Source of the DNA: Raineya sp.
GTDB taxonomy: Bacteria; Bacteroidota; Bacteroidia; Cytophagales; Thermonemataceae
NCBI GenBank assembly: GCA_025454915.1
Contig: JALONN010000002.1
Span: 300,750-364,749, forward strand
Direction: 5' to 3'
DNA: 64,000 bases
Shown here: positions 46,141 through 54,607 of the stretch, one piece after another
Layout of the letters: every line of letters starts with the position of its first letter
Numbering within the stretch: position 1 is the stretch's first letter
Translations under genes and position numbers: made by a program
The notes under the pieces: generated by a model
Told to the model about the DNA's origin: nothing
Seen by the model: only the letters and a program-made list of their open reading frames with translations
The model's database searches: none

Positions 46141-46458
46141 ATGGAAGAAGTTTTTTCCTTAAAAATTAATCAAACTTGTAGAAAGTTCATTAAAAGATGC
46201 TATTTATTAAAAGCTCCAACAAATATGCTATTGTTGGAGCTTTTAGGGGATTTTGGCATTACAGAAATTCAAGACTTTAAAAAATATATCCCCACTGCTA
46301 AAAACACCTTTAAAATAGCTTTCGAAGATTACGCATATATTTCAGGAGCAATAGAAGATGATACAATTTATTTTACAATTCCCAAGCAAAATGAATCTCT
46401 TATTAAGGATTTTGAAGAAACTTTAATCTTATGGTTTAAAAAAACAAATATAGCTTAA
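46141..46458 (+). CDS. Small unknown protein at the end of the sensory operon
   Basis: 105 residues, no signal or membrane segment. A basic N-terminal helix (TCRKFIKRCYLLKAPTNMLL) is followed by mixed strands (TFKIAFEDYAYISGAIEDD). Not recognised. It starts 2 bases after the V4R-like gene. Its stop TAA shares the TTAA palindrome with the stop of the convergent kinase gene. Confidence 0.55.
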   Translation: MEEVFSLKINQTCRKFIKRCYLLKAPTNMLLLELLGDFGITEIQDFKKYIPTAKNTFKIAFEDYAYISGAIEDDTIYFTIPKQNESLIKDFEETLILWFKKTNIA

Positions 46459-47525
46459 AGGCTCTTTTCAGCAGGAATAAAAAATATAAATTCACTCCCT
46501 TTTCCTTCTTCACTGTGTATTTCCATAGAGCCATTATTCATCTTAATAAACTCTATACACAAATTCAATCCTAAACCTGTTCCAATTTCTCTATTTGTGC
46601 CTGTATGGCTTACAAACTCTCCATTCAAAATTTTATGAATTTTTTCTTGATTAAGTCCTACACCATTATCCTGCACTTTTACTTTAATATGGTTTTCTTG
46701 TTTTTGGGCTAAAATTAAAATCTGTCCACCATGATTTGTAAACTTAATAGCATTCGATATTAAGTTTCTCAGAGTCAACTCTAACATATCTTTATCTGCA
46801 TAAACATACAAATTTGGGGAAATATCGTATGAAAAATGGATATTCTTATGTTTAAAATCTTGTGTAAATAACAAGCCTACAGAATCAATAATCTTATTTA
46901 ATTGTAAAATTTGAGGTTTGGTGGTATTTCTATTTAGCTGATTTTTAATCCAATTCAGTACATTATCCAAAAGATGGCGTACTTGGTCAATTTGCTGATT
47001 AATTTCGGGTACAAGTTCTTTGAACTGTTCAGGGCTTATATCATCTTCATTTAGCACATCCAATAAACCCTGTAATGTTGCAAGAGGGTTTCTAATATCA
47101 TGTGCCATGATAGAAATGAGTCTGTCCTTTAATTTGTTGAGCTTTTCCATTTCTAAAAAAAGCTCTTTATCAGTAATGTCTGTGAGTAGGGAAATAAGAA
47201 TGTTTTTTCTCCAAAGGGTAAAAGCTACATGAAAAAGTCTTCTTTTTCCATCTTTACACCTGACCCAAATCTTGGTTTCAATGGGTTCTTCTCCTTCTCG
47301 GAATACATGGCTCTTAATCTGATTGAAATAATAATAGTGTGTTTCTTTGTGGTTTTTAATTTCTTCCGATGTATAGCCTATCAAATCAATAAACTTCTTA
47401 TTACAATAAATAGTAGCAGGTACACCATTATCAATTGCATCAATTATTACAGGGTTTGGTAATAAATTGATAATTTCATCAAATAAAGAATCATTTTTTG
47501 AATGAATAATACTTGATTCTTTCAT
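46455..47525 (-). CDS. PAS-containing soluble histidine kinase
   Basis: 356 residues, cytoplasmic (no membrane helix). It has a PAS domain (about 12-125; PVIIDAIDNGVPATIYCNKK, then GYTSEEI), HisKA with LISIMAHDIRNPLATLQGLL (His near 141) and HATPase_c (about 240-352; NLISNAIKFTN, DNGVGLN, IGTGLGLNLCIE). The kinase core resembles that of the TPR kinase at 32869. It is convergent with the sensory operon, with a 4-base overlap of stop codons. No receiver gene lies next to it. Confidence 0.9.
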   Translation of the reverse strand: MKESSIIHSKNDSLFDEIINLLPNPVIIDAIDNGVPATIYCNKKFIDLIGYTSEEIKNHKETHYYYFNQIKSHVFREGEEPIETKIWVRCKDGKRRLFHVAFTLWRKNILISLLTDITDKELFLEMEKLNKLKDRLISIMAHDIRNPLATLQGLLDVLNEDDISPEQFKELVPEINQQIDQVRHLLDNVLNWIKNQLNRNTTKPQILQLNKIIDSVGLLFTQDFKHKNIHFSYDISPNLYVYADKDMLELTLRNLISNAIKFTNHGGQILILAQKQENHIKVKVQDNGVGLNQEKIHKILNGEFVSHTGTNREIGTGLGLNLCIEFIKMNNGSMEIHSEEGKGSEFIFFIPAEKSL

Positions 47526-47642
47526 AGGAAAAAAATAGAATAACTATAAAAAAAATAGGTTCAATGTTATTTGTTGTAAAAACAATTTACTCGAATATAA
47601 ACATAATAAATGTGAAAAACTATTTTTTGTATGAAGATTATA

Positions 47643-48335
47643 CTATGCAACAGCAATGGTAGCAATACTAATAAATTTAACATCCAATTCAAGTAATACC
47701 TTTGCACAAGCCTCTAATGTAGCTCCAGTTGTAATCACGTCATCTACAAGTAATATAGATTTATCTTTGATATCCACGCTATCTGATACATTGAATATTG
47801 TATGAACATTTTGCCATCGTTCATAACGAGTTTTTTTTGTTTGTGTTGAGCTATGCACATTTCTTAAAAGAATATTATCATAAAAAGGAATTTGTAATTG
47901 CTTACTCAATCCCCTTCCAAAATAATCACTTTGATTGTAGCCTCTTATTTTTAATTTTTTTGGATGAAGAGGAACAGACAATATCATATCAAACTTTTGA
48001 TGAAAAGACTTTTCAAATAGCTCTGCACCATACCAGTTTCCTAAAATTTCTGCTAATTCAGGCTCATTTTTATATTTAATATGATGTAGTAACCTCTGTA
48101 CTTTACCATCTTTAGCAAATTGAAGAAATGATAAACCATAAAGGATAGGTACTTTACCAAAAAACTTTTGAGTAATAGGATTGTCAGAAGGGTTGAGTTT
48201 ATGATAATTGGTAAAAGGAAGGTTACCACGACAGGCTGTACATACTTTATATTCTCCTTGAAGCAAAACTCCCTGACAGCTATAACAGCTATCAGGGAAT
48301 ATGAGAGAAATAAAATCTTGAATTAGTTTTTTCAT
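47643..48335 (-). CDS. comF: ComF family protein (phosphoribosyltransferase-like)
   Basis: 230 residues. An N-terminal zinc ribbon (C17-x2-C20 and C32-x2-C35) precedes a type I phosphoribosyltransferase domain with the PRPP-binding motif ILLVDDVITTGATLEA (about 188-203). ComF/GntX proteins are needed for transport or processing of single-stranded DNA during natural transformation in some bacteria. Here it is the last gene of a run with two coiled-coil genes, and its ATG overlaps the stop of the previous gene (ATGA). Confidence 0.88.
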   Translation of the reverse strand: MKKLIQDFISLIFPDSCYSCQGVLLQGEYKVCTACRGNLPFTNYHKLNPSDNPITQKFFGKVPILYGLSFLQFAKDGKVQRLLHHIKYKNEPELAEILGNWYGAELFEKSFHQKFDMILSVPLHPKKLKIRGYNQSDYFGRGLSKQLQIPFYDNILLRNVHSSTQTKKTRYERWQNVHTIFNVSDSVDIKDKSILLVDDVITTGATLEACAKVLLELDVKFISIATIAVA

Positions 48336-49039
48336 AAATTATTTTGTTGCTGAATTTTGCCCAAACGCAACTGTTCAGCAGTATTTCTAAGAATGCGATA
48401 AGTCTCAGCTTTATTTGCCTGAGCATTTGCTACTTCGTTCATTTCTGTACGGAATAAATTTGTCATCTTCTCCAATTCTTCTGCTATTCTTTTTTCCATT
48501 TTGTTTAGACGAGCATACACTTCTTCTACAACATTGCTTAAATGCTCCTGATCTTGGTTGATAGAAGAGTCTATTAAATTATAGGCACCTTCAAGCTTAT
48601 CTCTTAAATCTTTAGAATCCTTGCCTAAGATAAACTCTTTAATAGCACCTAATTTAGTCATTTTACTTGTTCGGGCAGTAACACTATTACCAAAAGCATC
48701 TTCATCGTTGATGGTAACATACTCTTCTTGCTTACGCAATTTATCAGCTTCACTTAATAATTTAGGAAGAGCTTTATAAATGTCCTGCATTTGCATTTGC
48801 ATTTGTTTTCTATTTTCTTCTATGACCGAAGAAAATAAGCCTTTTACTTCTGAAAGTTGTTTTTCATAATCCTTACGATTTTCAGAAATAATAGAGGTGA
48901 ATAAATCCTTCATACCCTGAAACTTTACTTCCAGTTCTTGTTTGTCTGGGTTGATAACAGCTTCTTTATAACTCGAAACCTCTTCGGTGGGGAAATCTTC
49001 AGGCTTTTTGAAACTATCATTCTTGTTAATATCCTCCAT
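48332..49039 (-). CDS. Coiled-coil protein, unknown
   Basis: 235 residues, soluble, almost wholly helical. Two repeat-like units occur early: FQGMKDLFTSIISENRKDYE and LSEVKGLFSSVIEENRKQMQ (about 40-80). Then follow LGAIKEFILGKDSKDLRDKL (near 125) and a long coiled coil. The I-K-x-F/I-I-L/F-G-x-E/D motif preceding a coiled coil is also present in the gene just upstream. No family recognised. Overlaps comF by 4 bases. Confidence 0.6.
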   Translation of the reverse strand: MEDINKNDSFKKPEDFPTEEVSSYKEAVINPDKQELEVKFQGMKDLFTSIISENRKDYEKQLSEVKGLFSSVIEENRKQMQMQMQDIYKALPKLLSEADKLRKQEEYVTINDEDAFGNSVTARTSKMTKLGAIKEFILGKDSKDLRDKLEGAYNLIDSSINQDQEHLSNVVEEVYARLNKMEKRIAEELEKMTNLFRTEMNEVANAQANKAETYRILRNTAEQLRLGKIQQQNNL

Positions 49040-49044
49040 AGTAA

Positions 49045-49377
49045 CTATTGAGCTAAAGTTTTAGAAATATCCTCAAAAATATTGCCCAAAGTATTCTTGT
49101 TGACAGCATTGCGTCGATGCTGTTCTAGATCCTGACGGAGGGCGTTTTGAGCTGATAATACCTTATCTAACAAACGGCTTTCAACACTTTCAATAGATTT
49201 AAGAAGCTCAATTTTAACCTCATCTATTTTCACAGAAATCTCAGTGCGATAGCTCTCTATTGTTTTACGAAGATTCTCTATCTCACCATTATAGGTGCGT
49301 ATTTCCTCACCAAAAATGATTTTCTTGATTTCATCGAGTTTGTTTGTACTTGAAGATATGTCGTTGAAGTTATCCAT
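49045..49377 (-). CDS. Short coiled-coil protein, unknown
   Basis: From the ATG at 49377 (a TTG at 49422 is less likely) there are 110 residues. NKLDEIKKIIFGEEIRTYNG (near 11-30) is followed by a coiled coil (NLRKTIESYRTEISVKIDEV and on). The L-x-x-I-K-x-I-I-F-G-E-E element matches the one in the next gene. Such motifs occur ahead of coiled coils in proteins from other phyla, but no function is known to me. It ends 5 bases before the 235-residue gene, so it is probably in one operon with it and comF. Confidence 0.6.
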   Translation of the reverse strand: MDNFNDISSSTNKLDEIKKIIFGEEIRTYNGEIENLRKTIESYRTEISVKIDEVKIELLKSIESVESRLLDKVLSAQNALRQDLEQHRRNAVNKNTLGNIFEDISKTLAQ

Positions 49378-49470
49378 ATAGAAATACTGTTTTCGGATGT
49401 GAATATAAGCATCAAATTCCAAATAGCCAAAGAATTTGAAAAAATCCGTAATAAAGATAGAAAAATATTA

Positions 49471-49478
49471 TACATTTG
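49471..49478 (+). promoter_or_regulatory. -7 promoter element (TACATTTG) of the AhpD-like gene
   Basis: Perfect TAnnTTTG, 42 bases before the ATG at 49521; no -33 TTTG at normal distance. Confidence 0.45.
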
Positions 49479-49520
49479 AACCTAAAAATAAAAGAAAAAA
49501 GACGGAAACGAAAAATATTT

Positions 49521-49871
49521 ATGGCAAATATTGTTGAAGAGTTTAATGCTTATCGTAGTCAGATGAATGAGAAAATTTTATCAGCTGACAACTTGGTTTT
49601 AAAAAGAATATTCAATTTAGATGCAAATTGTTATGCAGAAGGAGCATTGGATATAAAAACCAAAGAAATGATAGGGCTTGCTTGTTCTATGGTACTTCGT
49701 TGTGATGACTGTATCAAGTATCATTTGGGTAAATGCAAAGAAGTAGGGCTTACAAAGGAACAAGTTTTTGAAGTTTTTGCTATTGCCAATCTGATTGGTG
49801 GCACGATTGTTATTCCTCATTTAAGAAGAGCAGTAGAATTTTGGGAAGCTTTATCAGAGCCAGCCAACTAA
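49521..49871 (+). CDS. Carboxymuconolactone decarboxylase / AhpD-like protein
   Basis: From the ATG at 49521 (a TTG at 49476 lies next to the promoter box) there are 116 residues. The redox motif C61-x2-C64-x3-H68 in MVLRCDDCIKYHLG is the AhpD-type active site, in the CMD fold. Such proteins are thiol-disulfide peroxidase partners or gamma-carboxymuconolactone decarboxylases; the CxxCxxxH motif favours a redox role. It is followed 46 bases later by an exported protein gene. Confidence 0.85.
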   Translation: MANIVEEFNAYRSQMNEKILSADNLVLKRIFNLDANCYAEGALDIKTKEMIGLACSMVLRCDDCIKYHLGKCKEVGLTKEQVFEVFAIANLIGGTIVIPHLRRAVEFWEALSEPAN

Positions 49872-49917
49872 AACCTTTTTTTGAGCGTTTAGTTATAAAC
49901 TTAAACGGAAATATTCT

Positions 49918-50562
49918 ATGAAAAAATTACTTTGTCTTTGTGTGAGTTTGTTCTTAATAGCAACTATTGTAAAAGCTCAAGATGAAAAACCTGTTATGCT
50001 TTCAGGACTAATTATTGATAAAAATACAAAAGCTCCTATTGAAGCTGCCCGTGTAATTGTACCACAAGCAGGAAAAGGGACTATCACTAATGATAAAGGA
50101 GTTTTTACACTCAAAGTAATGCCTAATGATAGCTTAATAATTCGCTCCACAGGATATAGAACCTCTTTTTATAAAGTTCCAGCAAATCAGAAAGAATCTT
50201 ATTCTATTACCTTACCATTAGAGGAATCTATTGAAATGCTTGCTCCAGTTCAGGTTTATCCTTATTCTGATGAAAAATCGTTTAAAGATGCTTTTTTAAG
50301 TATTGAAACTCAAACAGAAGAGACAAAAGCTATGAAAGAAAACTTGGATAAAGGGAAATTGCAAGATGCTGCAAGACAATCAGCTCAAGATAGTCAAAGT
50401 GCATCTCAAAATCAACTTCAAAATCAAGCTAATCAGCCTATTACAAATAGCTCTTTGCCAACAATTAACTTGTTTAGCCCAACAGCATGGAGAGATTTCG
50501 TAAAAGGAATTAAACAAACCAAAAACGAAAAAGAACGTAAAGAGAAAAATTATAAGAAATAA
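49918..50562 (+). CDS. Exported protein with carboxypeptidase-regulatory-like domain
   Basis: 214 residues with a signal peptide (MKKLLCLCVSLFLIATIVKA). The CarboxypepD_reg-like beta-sandwich (about 28-110) shows MLSGLIIDKNTKAPIEAARV and ITNDKGVFTLKVMPNDSLII, the usual G-x-V/I-x-D-x2-T-x2-P-I-x-G/A-A pattern. A Gln/Ser/Asn-rich stretch (about 148-182) and a basic C-terminus follow. There is no TonB plug or barrel. It lies 3 bases before the acetyltransferase-like gene, so co-transcription is likely. Confidence 0.72.
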   Translation: MKKLLCLCVSLFLIATIVKAQDEKPVMLSGLIIDKNTKAPIEAARVIVPQAGKGTITNDKGVFTLKVMPNDSLIIRSTGYRTSFYKVPANQKESYSITLPLEESIEMLAPVQVYPYSDEKSFKDAFLSIETQTEETKAMKENLDKGKLQDAARQSAQDSQSASQNQLQNQANQPITNSSLPTINLFSPTAWRDFVKGIKQTKNEKERKEKNYKK

Positions 50563-50565
50563 AAA

Positions 50566-51768
50566 ATGATGTACATAGAGGAAGTAAAATCCCCGTCTCA
50601 AGAAAAAGATTTTTTTGACCTGCCCAAAAAATTATATGCCAATACACCACAATGGGTAAGACCTATAGATAATGATGTGGAATCGGTTTTTGATAAAACC
50701 AAAAATCCTACATTTCAATATGGAGAGTGTACTCGTTTCCTCGTGAAAAATGATCATAAACAAACAATAGGTAGAGTAGCTGTTTTTGTAAATGAGAAAA
50801 CCAAGCTTAAAAATAATGACCAACCCACAGGAGGGATGGGCTTTTTTGAGTGTATAGAAGATAAAAAAGCTGCTTTTATGCTTTTTGATGCATGTAAAGA
50901 GTGGCTTGAAGAAAGAGGATGTGAAGCAATGGATGGGTCTATTAATTTTGGTAGTAGAGATAAGTTCTGGGGCTTATTGGTAGAAGGTTTTGACAGAGAA
51001 GCAAATTATCAACAAAATTATAATTTTGATTATTATCAAGATTTTTTCGAAAGCTATGGCTTTCAGGTATATTTTAATCAACTTACCTTTTTTAGAAAGG
51101 TATATGGTTTAAGCAGAATTGTACATGCAAAAGCAAACCGAATTTTTGCTGACCCAACATATCATTTCGAGAACATCAAAATAAAGCAAATGGATAAATA
51201 TGCTGAAGACTTCAGGCAGATTTATAACAAGAGTTTTGCTTTAGCAGAAGGGCTTACTGAAATGACAAAAGAAGAAGCCAATAAAATTATGAAAAAAATG
51301 AAGCCTATCATTGATGAAAGGCTCATTACCTTTGCATATCATAATGGAGAACCTGTTGCTTTTGGTGTTTTCTTACCAGAGCTGAATCAGATTTTCAAAC
51401 ATGTAAATGGGAAGTTGAACCTTATAGGCAAGCTAAAATTTTTATACCATCGTTGGAAAGGTTCTTGCTCAAGGGTTCTAGGTGTTGCATTTGGTATAGC
51501 CAAATCACATCATAGCAAAGGCTTAGACGCAGCTCTTTCTGTTTGTCTTGAACGTGAGACCCAAAAAACGGATTTTCCTTATACGGATTTAGAACTCAAC
51601 TGGATAGGAGACTTCAACCCTCCCATGCTCAAATTAATGCAAAACCTTGAATTTGCCGTTTGTAAAAAGCATGTTACCTACCGTAAATTATTTGACCCTA
51701 CGAAGCCATTTAATAGGCATCCTATCAGAACATACGAAGCTAAAACAGAAACCCAAAACGAGTCTTAA
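50566..51768 (+). CDS. GNAT-like acyltransferase family protein (YghO-like)
   Basis: 400 residues, cytoplasmic. The N-terminal part has FFDLPKKLYANTPQWVRPID and RFLVKNDHKQTIGRVAVFVN. The centre contains GGMGFFECIEDKKAAFMLFD and EAMDGSINFGSRDKFWGLLV, with late motifs WIGDFNPPMLKLMQNLEFA. These match the GNAT-like YghO family, whose substrate is not known. M1 and M2 (50566 and 50569) are both possible starts. The stop codon lies within the terminator hairpin at 51755-51786. Confidence 0.65.
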   Translation: MMYIEEVKSPSQEKDFFDLPKKLYANTPQWVRPIDNDVESVFDKTKNPTFQYGECTRFLVKNDHKQTIGRVAVFVNEKTKLKNNDQPTGGMGFFECIEDKKAAFMLFDACKEWLEERGCEAMDGSINFGSRDKFWGLLVEGFDREANYQQNYNFDYYQDFFESYGFQVYFNQLTFFRKVYGLSRIVHAKANRIFADPTYHFENIKIKQMDKYAEDFRQIYNKSFALAEGLTEMTKEEANKIMKKMKPIIDERLITFAYHNGEPVAFGVFLPELNQIFKHVNGKLNLIGKLKFLYHRWKGSCSRVLGVAFGIAKSHHSKGLDAALSVCLERETQKTDFPYTDLELNWIGDFNPPMLKLMQNLEFAVCKKHVTYRKLFDPTKPFNRHPIRTYEAKTETQNES

Positions 51769-51786
51769 ATGACTCGTTTTATTTTT
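51755..51786 (+). terminator. Terminator overlapping the stop of the acyltransferase-like gene
   Basis: AAAACGAGTC and GACTCGTTTT with loop TTAAAT, then a T-rich run. The stop codon (51766-51768) is inside the loop. Confidence 0.75.
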
Positions 51787-51829
51787 TGAGAAAAAATTTT
51801 ATTTTATGAAAACTTTTTTTAATTTTAAG

Positions 51830-51854
51830 TGTTATAACATTAAATGATATAACA
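51830..51854. promoter_or_regulatory. Inverted repeat upstream of the YceI gene
   Basis: TGTTATA (51830-51836) and TATAACA (51848-51854) are exact inverted copies. The first also forms the palindrome TGTTATAACA (51830-51839). It lies 23-47 bases before the YceI ATG, where an operator would sit. AT-rich composition lowers the weight. Confidence 0.35.
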
Positions 51855-51876
51855 TAAATTATTAAACTCTACTTTT

Positions 51877-52413
51877 ATGGCAAATACAGTAAAATGGGCA
51901 TTAGACCCAGCACATTCTGAACTTCAGTTTAAAGTAAAACACCTTGTAATTTCAACAGTAACAGGTTCTTTCAACGTTTTTAATGGAGAGCTTAGTGCTG
52001 GAGAAAATGGTTTTGATGGAGGAGCAGTAAGCTTTCAGGCAGATGTAAACTCTATCAATACAGGAAATAGTCAAAGAGATGAACACCTTCGTTCTGCTGA
52101 TTTCTTTGATGCAGCAAACTTCCCTCAAATGGCTTTTGAAGGAACAGAACTTAAAAAAATAGATGAAGAGAACTATACACTTTCTGGAAGCTTGACAATT
52201 AGAGGAACTACAAAACCTGTTACATTACAAGTAGCGTTCGGAGGTGTTACAAAAGATCCTTGGGGCAACACAAAAGCTGGTTTTGAAGTAACAGGAAAGC
52301 TAAATCGTAAAGATTTTGGACTAGCTTGGAATGCACTAACCGAAGCTGGAGGAGTTGTGGTAAGTGAAGAAGTAAAGATTATAGCTAATGTACAGTTTGC
52401 AAAAACTGCATAA
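51877..52413 (+). CDS. YceI family lipid-binding-like protein (no signal peptide)
   Basis: 178 residues with the YceI lipocalin-like fold. WALDPAHSELQFKVKHLVIS opens the family, followed by VTGSFNVFNGELSAGENGFD, NSQRDEHLRSADFFDAANFP, YTLSGSLTIRGTTKPVTLQV and NRKDFGLAWN. YceI proteins bind isoprenoid-type hydrophobic molecules in a barrel. The protein begins MANTVKWALD with no signal peptide, so it should stay in the cytoplasm, unlike E. coli YceI. Ends at the hairpin at 52417-52445. Confidence 0.92.
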   Translation: MANTVKWALDPAHSELQFKVKHLVISTVTGSFNVFNGELSAGENGFDGGAVSFQADVNSINTGNSQRDEHLRSADFFDAANFPQMAFEGTELKKIDEENYTLSGSLTIRGTTKPVTLQVAFGGVTKDPWGNTKAGFEVTGKLNRKDFGLAWNALTEAGGVVVSEEVKIIANVQFAKTA

Positions 52414-52416
52414 TGA

Positions 52417-52445
52417 AAAAGGCTAGCAATTTGCTAGCCTTTTGT
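52417..52445. terminator. Terminator between YceI and the M20 peptidase
   Basis: AAAAGGCTAGCAA pairs with TTGCTAGCCTTTT (13 bp) around one base; T-run on the plus side, A-run on the other. Confidence 0.85.
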
Positions 52446-52446
52446 T

Positions 52447-53835
52447 TTATAATTGTTGAGCCATTAAATTTGTATAATGTTTATAGAATAAAGGAATGGT
52501 CTCTATACCTTTTAAGAAGTTGAATACACCAAAATGCTCATTAGGTGAATGAATTGCATCAGAATCTAATCCAAAACCCATCAAAACAGATTTTACTCCT
52601 AATTCTTTTTCAAAAAGAGCTACAATAGGAATACTGCCACCACCACGAGTAGGAACAGGTTTTTTTCCAAAGCTCTCTTCCAAAGCCATACTTGCAGCCT
52701 TGAACTCCAAAGAATCTGTTGGGGTTACATAAGGAAAACCTCCATGATGAAAACGAACCTCTACTTTTACAGATTTCGGAGCAATAGCCTTAAAATGTTT
52801 CTCAAATAAGGCATTAATTTCGTCAGGATGCTGATTAGGCACTAAACGCATACTGATTTTTGCATAAGCCTTTGATGGTAATACAGTTTTAGCACCAGGT
52901 TGAGTATAACCACCCCAAATACCATTTACATCTAGTGTAGGGCGTATGGATGTTCTTTCAATAGTAGAGAACCCTTCTTCACCAAAAACATCATCTATAT
53001 CTAAATCTTTTTTATAGGCATCTAAACTAAAAGGAGTTTTTGCCATTTCTGCTCTTTCCTCTGTACTTAAAATAACAACTTTATCATAAAAACCAGGGAT
53101 TGTAATACATCCTTTTTCATCTTTTAAAGAAGCTATCATTTGACAAAGTGTATTGATTGGATTGGCAACAGCCCCTCCATACACTCCAGAGTGTAGGTCT
53201 CTGTTAGGTCCTGTTACCTCTACTTCCAAATAACACAAACCTCGCAAACCTGTTTCCACAGAAGGAATATCATTGGCAATGATACCTGTATCTGAAATGA
53301 GAATAACATCTGCTTTTAAACGGTCTTTATTTGCTTTTACAAAAGGTTCAAGATTGTCAGAACCACACTCTTCTTCTCCTTCAATCATGAATTTAAGGTT
53401 ACAAGGAATTTGATTGAATTTATTCATCATTTCCAATGCCTTTACATGCATATAAACCTGTCCTTTATCATCGCATGAGCCACGAGCAAAAATAGCTCCC
53501 TGAGGGTGTAATTCCGTTTTTTTGATGACTGGTTCAAAAGGTGGGGAGTCCCAAAGTTCGTAAGGGTCGGCAGGTTGTACATCATAATGCCCATAGACCA
53601 AAACGGTTGGTAACGCTGGATTTACTATTTTTTCAGCATATACAATAGGATGCCCTGCTGTTGGGCATACTTCAGCTTTGTCCACTCCAGCTTCTAAAAG
53701 CTTATTTTTTACAAATTCGGCTGCATTTTGAACATCCTGTTTTTTGCTGGCATCAGTACTTACAGAAGGAATTTTAAGCCATTCAATTAACTCTGCAATA
53801 AATCTATCCTGATTTTCTTCGATATAAGATTTCAT
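52447..53835 (-). CDS. M20 family dipeptidase
   Basis: 462 residues, cytoplasmic metallopeptidase. Zinc ligands are in VLVYGHYDVQPADP (H83, D85), GSCDDKGQVYMH (D near 119) and IEGEEECGSDN (catalytic Glu and ligand Glu). The dimerisation domain has TGPNRDLHSGVYGGAVANPI (His near 213), and the last His ligand is in DAIHSPNEHFG. Length and motifs match the dipeptidase branch (M20 family, cytosolic nonspecific dipeptidase-like). It cleaves small peptides for amino-acid recycling. Single gene. Confidence 0.92.
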   Translation of the reverse strand: MKSYIEENQDRFIAELIEWLKIPSVSTDASKKQDVQNAAEFVKNKLLEAGVDKAEVCPTAGHPIVYAEKIVNPALPTVLVYGHYDVQPADPYELWDSPPFEPVIKKTELHPQGAIFARGSCDDKGQVYMHVKALEMMNKFNQIPCNLKFMIEGEEECGSDNLEPFVKANKDRLKADVILISDTGIIANDIPSVETGLRGLCYLEVEVTGPNRDLHSGVYGGAVANPINTLCQMIASLKDEKGCITIPGFYDKVVILSTEERAEMAKTPFSLDAYKKDLDIDDVFGEEGFSTIERTSIRPTLDVNGIWGGYTQPGAKTVLPSKAYAKISMRLVPNQHPDEINALFEKHFKAIAPKSVKVEVRFHHGGFPYVTPTDSLEFKAASMALEESFGKKPVPTRGGGSIPIVALFEKELGVKSVLMGFGLDSDAIHSPNEHFGVFNFLKGIETIPLFYKHYTNLMAQQL

Positions 53836-53859
53836 AAAATTTGGATATTGTAAATGAAA

Positions 53860-53884
53860 AAAAGGTTGATGTCATTCAACCTTT
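53860..53884 (-). terminator. Terminator after plsY
   Basis: On the minus strand AAAGGTTGA pairs with TCAACCTTT, followed by a run of T, 15 bases past the plsY stop. Confidence 0.75.
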
Positions 53885-53898
53885 CAATATTAATGTTT

Positions 53899-54546
53899 TT
53901 ATGCGTTTCTTCGTCTGAACAAGTAAATTTTATTTTCGTTTCCTGCAAGCAATCTTTTGATATTTTGGCGATGAGTATAGACTAAAACCAACGCTAAAAT
54001 TGTACTAAATATCACCAATGCAGGATTATTCTGCCTAAAAACAGGTACTGTCATTAAAAATATGGGAAATGAAAAACCTGCAATGATAGATCCTAAGGAA
54101 ACATAATGAGTGGCTATTAATATCAATAAAAATACCAGAATAGAAAGAAGAGAAACCTGTGGGTGCAATGCAATGACCATACCTAATATGGCAGCAACAC
54201 CTTTACCTCCTTTAAAATTAGCAAAAATAGGGTATATATGTCCGATAATGGCTAGTATACCACAAGCCATTTGGTAATAAATTAAATCATCTTTAACAAT
54301 ATTATCTCTTTCTAAGAGAAGTGTACCTAAATGAGTGGCTAAAAAACCCTTTAAAACATCACAAAACAAAACAAATATACCTGCTTTTTTACCCAAAACT
54401 CTAAAGGTATTGGTAGCTCCAGCATTGCCACTGCCAAAGTTTCTGACATCCTTTCCATAAATTTTTGTCCCTACCCAAACTGCTGTAGGGATAGAGCCTA
54501 ATAAATAGGCTAAGATACAAGCTATAACAACTGCAAGTGTGTCCAT
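53899..54546 (-). CDS. plsY: Glycerol-3-phosphate acyltransferase PlsY
   Basis: Integral membrane enzyme that acylates glycerol-3-phosphate with acyl phosphate, the first step of phospholipid synthesis. 215 residues with about five transmembrane helices. The family motifs are in order: GSIPTAVWVGTKIYGKDVRN, GSGNAGATNTFRVLGKKAGI and FKGGKGVAAILG. The usual length is 190-215. No plsX or plsC is beside it. Confidence 0.95.
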   Translation of the reverse strand: MDTLAVVIACILAYLLGSIPTAVWVGTKIYGKDVRNFGSGNAGATNTFRVLGKKAGIFVLFCDVLKGFLATHLGTLLLERDNIVKDDLIYYQMACGILAIIGHIYPIFANFKGGKGVAAILGMVIALHPQVSLLSILVFLLILIATHYVSLGSIIAGFSFPIFLMTVPVFRQNNPALVIFSTILALVLVYTHRQNIKRLLAGNENKIYLFRRRNA

Positions 54547-54607
54547 TTAAAATAAGCAATTTTAAAAGTATAAAACAGTCCGCAATATAATTAAATATGA
54601 TTAAACC

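Noticed and set aside
48271..48297. Inverted repeat CCCTGACAGCT / AGCTATCAGGG inside comF
   Set aside because: It lies in the codons of the zinc-ribbon cysteines and has one mismatch; coding constraint explains it better than regulation. It resembles the palindrome at 60748 only in the CCCTGA word.
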